Of a stretch of DNA of 22,040 nt, positions 20,855 to 22,040 are shown in pieces. Position 1 is the first letter of the stretch, and each line of letters starts with the position of its first letter. Where the stretch lies: assembly GCA_013365325.1 (NCBI GenBank), contig JABVXV010000604.1, positions 1 through 22,040 on the forward strand, given 5' to 3'. This stretch comes from Dipetalonema caudispina. Taxonomy: Eukaryota; Nematoda; Chromadorea; Rhabditida; Onchocercidae. The notes under the pieces were generated by a model that worked only from the letters and a program-made list of their open reading frames with translations, was not told where the DNA came from and ran no database searches. The position numbers and the translations under genes were made by a program.

Positions 20855-21907
20855 AAATAGAAAAAATTATGAATCATACAATCTAACAAAATTGTCTTCG
20901 TAGGTATGTCTATTTTTTCTTTTTTTTTTTTGTTTTCGACTTGAATTAAATAAATAAAATTTTAAATTTCATTTAAAATAATCAATTTCTCTCATCTAAC
21001 AAAATACGAATGAAAGTATAGAAGTTTTATATGATATAGTATCAATTGAATATGTTAGGTTATCATCAAATTTTAAAGTATATAAAATTAAAATTGTAAG
21101 GTTATAAGGTCATTAAGATCTATTTTTAACAATCTTGATCAGTTGAAGTTATATTTGATTGTTTAGTTCGGAAAAATATTCATTTCAATTTCTTTGCCTG
21201 GAAGAATTGAAGCAAGAAGAACTATTTCATATATAAAAATAAATAATATGTTGTTGCGATATTTGTGGAAAAGAAATGATTTACAGAAAGTTAGGATAGT
21301 ATCGGAATGAATTACAAATATATCAAAAATTATTCCCAGATAAGTCTTTTTCTTTTTGTTTCTTTTTTTTTTTTTTTTTTTTTTGATTTTCCTAATAACT
21401 TATCCGAATTGTTAAAAGTAACTTTTTTTAGTTGATGAAAATTTCTTACCATTTCTTCAATGTTTACCTATCACCTCTATTTGTTAGCTGGATGAAAGAA
21501 AAATGCGCAATGTGAAGAAGTACCTTCCTTCTTCGTACAACTTTTAGTTATATATATTTGTGCAAGTTTTTTTTTTGTGACACAAACACTACTTGGACCA
21601 TAAAATGAACGGTGATAGTTAGCAGGAACGAATGAATGCTAACGATTTGGTAATACTCATCAAACGAGTACTTATCTTCAACTTTCAACGTTAAGATCCT
21701 TTTTCTCACTGTCAAACTAACATTTTGTCGTACAAACATTTCTCGTAATTTTCGAGAATTGTCGTGAATAAATAGTAATTGAATAGGACAAATGGATGTT
21801 CTTTTTTGTTTCATTTCATAGATTTAATTCGGTTGTTCCGGAAATTAAATCAAAATGCACTAGTGGAGTTTGGATTATTATCAATAACTTCTTATCACTA
21901 TATCATT

Positions 21908-22040
<133 letters not shown>

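Noticed and set aside
21548..21814. An 88-codon minus-strand frame near the right end.
   Set aside because: Its length is within chance expectation for several kilobases of AT-rich DNA, and no start context, splice partner or family match supports it.

Overview
The window looks like nuclear DNA of a nematode, most likely a spirurid or filarial-type worm. It is very AT-rich (above 70% by eye) and full of poly-T, poly-A and microsatellite tracts. Its genes are split by introns of roughly 80 to 800 bases whose acceptors mostly end in the nematode-style TTTTCAG or TTTTTAG. The proteins have clear animal orthologues. I infer the clade from these traits; no sequence comparison was run.

Layout: (1) Positions 257-1205, minus strand: the first two coding exons of a Jagunal-family ER membrane protein, with its 3' part beyond the left edge. 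Its first intron holds a tandem duplication that includes the exon 1 donor. (2) Positions 1206-2715: a divergent intergenic region with a five-unit, ~88-bp minisatellite and T-rich DNA. (3) Positions 2716-5653, plus strand: XPA, the nucleotide-excision-repair scaffold, rebuilt as six exons encoding 246 residues. (4) Positions 6253-14574, plus strand: PMS2, the MutL-alpha endonuclease subunit of mismatch repair, rebuilt as 20 exons encoding 846 residues. All splice phases agree and all catalytic motifs are present. (5) Positions 14594-15157, minus strand: an unusually long open frame ending 20 bases past the PMS2 stop, probably an exon of an unrecognised convergent gene. (6) From about 15158 to 22040: almost 7 kb with no gene I can support, studded with homopolymer runs up to T42 and ending inside a (TTA)n microsatellite that leaves the window.

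XPA and PMS2 are two DNA-repair genes in the same direction, 599 bases apart. A splice-acceptor-like CAG lies five bases before the PMS2 start codon, and an AATAAA lies between the genes. This fits a spliced-leader trans-spliced gene pair (an operon), but that is an inference. XPA verifies and organises bulky-lesion repair. PMS2, with MLH1 (not in this window), nicks DNA in mismatch repair. Nothing here looks like a wholly new molecular system. The most useful leads are the possible repair operon, the convergent unknown exon, the duplicated Jagunal splice donor, and coding-like stretches inside introns of XPA and PMS2.
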